Source of the DNA: Bacillus_BA songklensis
GTDB lineage: Bacteria > Bacillota > Bacilli > Bacillales > Bacillaceae_H
NCBI RefSeq assembly: GCF_042649685.1
Contig: NZ_JBHRZT010000031.1
Location: 1 to 13,326, forward strand
Length of the DNA: 13,326 nt
Direction of reading: 5' to 3'
Shown here: in pieces, positions 13,258 through 13,326 of the stretch
How the letters are laid out: every line of letters begins with the position of its first letter
Position numbering within the stretch: position 1 is the stretch's first letter
Made by a program: the position numbers and the translations under genes
Notes under the pieces: model-generated
Databases searched by the model: none
What the model saw: only the letters and a program-made list of their open reading frames with translations
What the model was told of the DNA's origin: nothing

Positions 13258-13326
13258 AACTAATCTCTAAATCTTGGACATACTAATACTATCAATCTAG
13301 AAAAGGGATGGTATTCAGTATGGAAA
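13227..13326 (+). mobile_element. IS6-family element, left end
   Basis: GGTTCTGGTGCAAAAA at 13227-13242 equals the complement of the right end at 423-438. It is followed by a typical short AT-rich left region and the first codons of a plus-strand frame (ATG at 13308 or, better placed after GGGATGG, at 13320) that would begin the transposase at the window edge. The orientation is the same as the left copy. Only the first 100 bases are visible, so intactness is unknown. Confidence 0.82.

Noticed and set aside
1..13326. Simple intact composite transposon
   Set aside because: The left IS6 transposase appears broken near 65-82, the right copy is visible for only 100 bases, and two more relics lie inside. 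The flanking 8-mers AATCCAAT and CTTTTAGG do not match. A history of several IS6 events fits better than one composite unit.

Overview
The window looks like accessory DNA from a low-GC Firmicute, most probably a member of the Bacillaceae. Shine-Dalgarno sites are strong (AGGAGG type), protein families are of Bacillus type, and the Co-type nitrile hydratase subunits resemble those I remember from thermophilic bacilli such as (Aeri)bacillus pallidus. The DNA is a mosaic. Complete or decayed ends of an IS6-family element occur at four places (to 438, to 4421, from 10201, and from 13227), and the gene blocks between them differ visibly in base composition.

Layout. 1-438: 3' part of an IS6-family element. 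439-1166: a broken reading frame, a terminator, and a GC-rich, hairpin-rich stretch whose core resembles a MOBQ-type plasmid transfer origin. 1167-4296 (minus strand): a small [2Fe-2S] ferredoxin-like gene followed by cbiM, cbiN, cbiQ and cbiO, a cobalt ECF uptake system. 4346-4421: relic of an IS6 right end. 4658-7422 (minus strand): formamidase/acetamidase, then nitrile hydratase beta, alpha and accessory protein. 7653-7668: a consensus sigma-54 promoter reading leftward into that operon, with a 220-base leader. 7853-10186 (plus strand): a 777-residue regulator that joins an AmiC-like amide sensor, a linker/PAS-like segment, a sigma-54 AAA+ activator domain and a Fis-type HTH in one chain. 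10201-10609: a decayed IS6 fragment. 10610-10802: an inverted second copy of the regulator's upstream region, with a second identical sigma-54 promoter reading rightward into amiE (aliphatic amidase), amiB (ClpB-like AAA+ protein) and amiS. amiS is cut after about 22 codons by another IS6-family end at 13227.

Together the genes form a nitrile/amide utilisation island. Nitrile hydratase makes amides from nitriles. The two unrelated amidases, FmdA and AmiE, hydrolyse amides to acid plus ammonia. CbiMNQO can supply the Co(III) needed by the hydratase, and the accessory protein inserts it. The fused regulator probably senses amide and fires both divergent sigma-54 (SigL) promoters. The classical Pseudomonas amiEBCRS set is recognisable but rewired: AmiR antitermination is absent, and AmiC is welded to an NtrC-type output.
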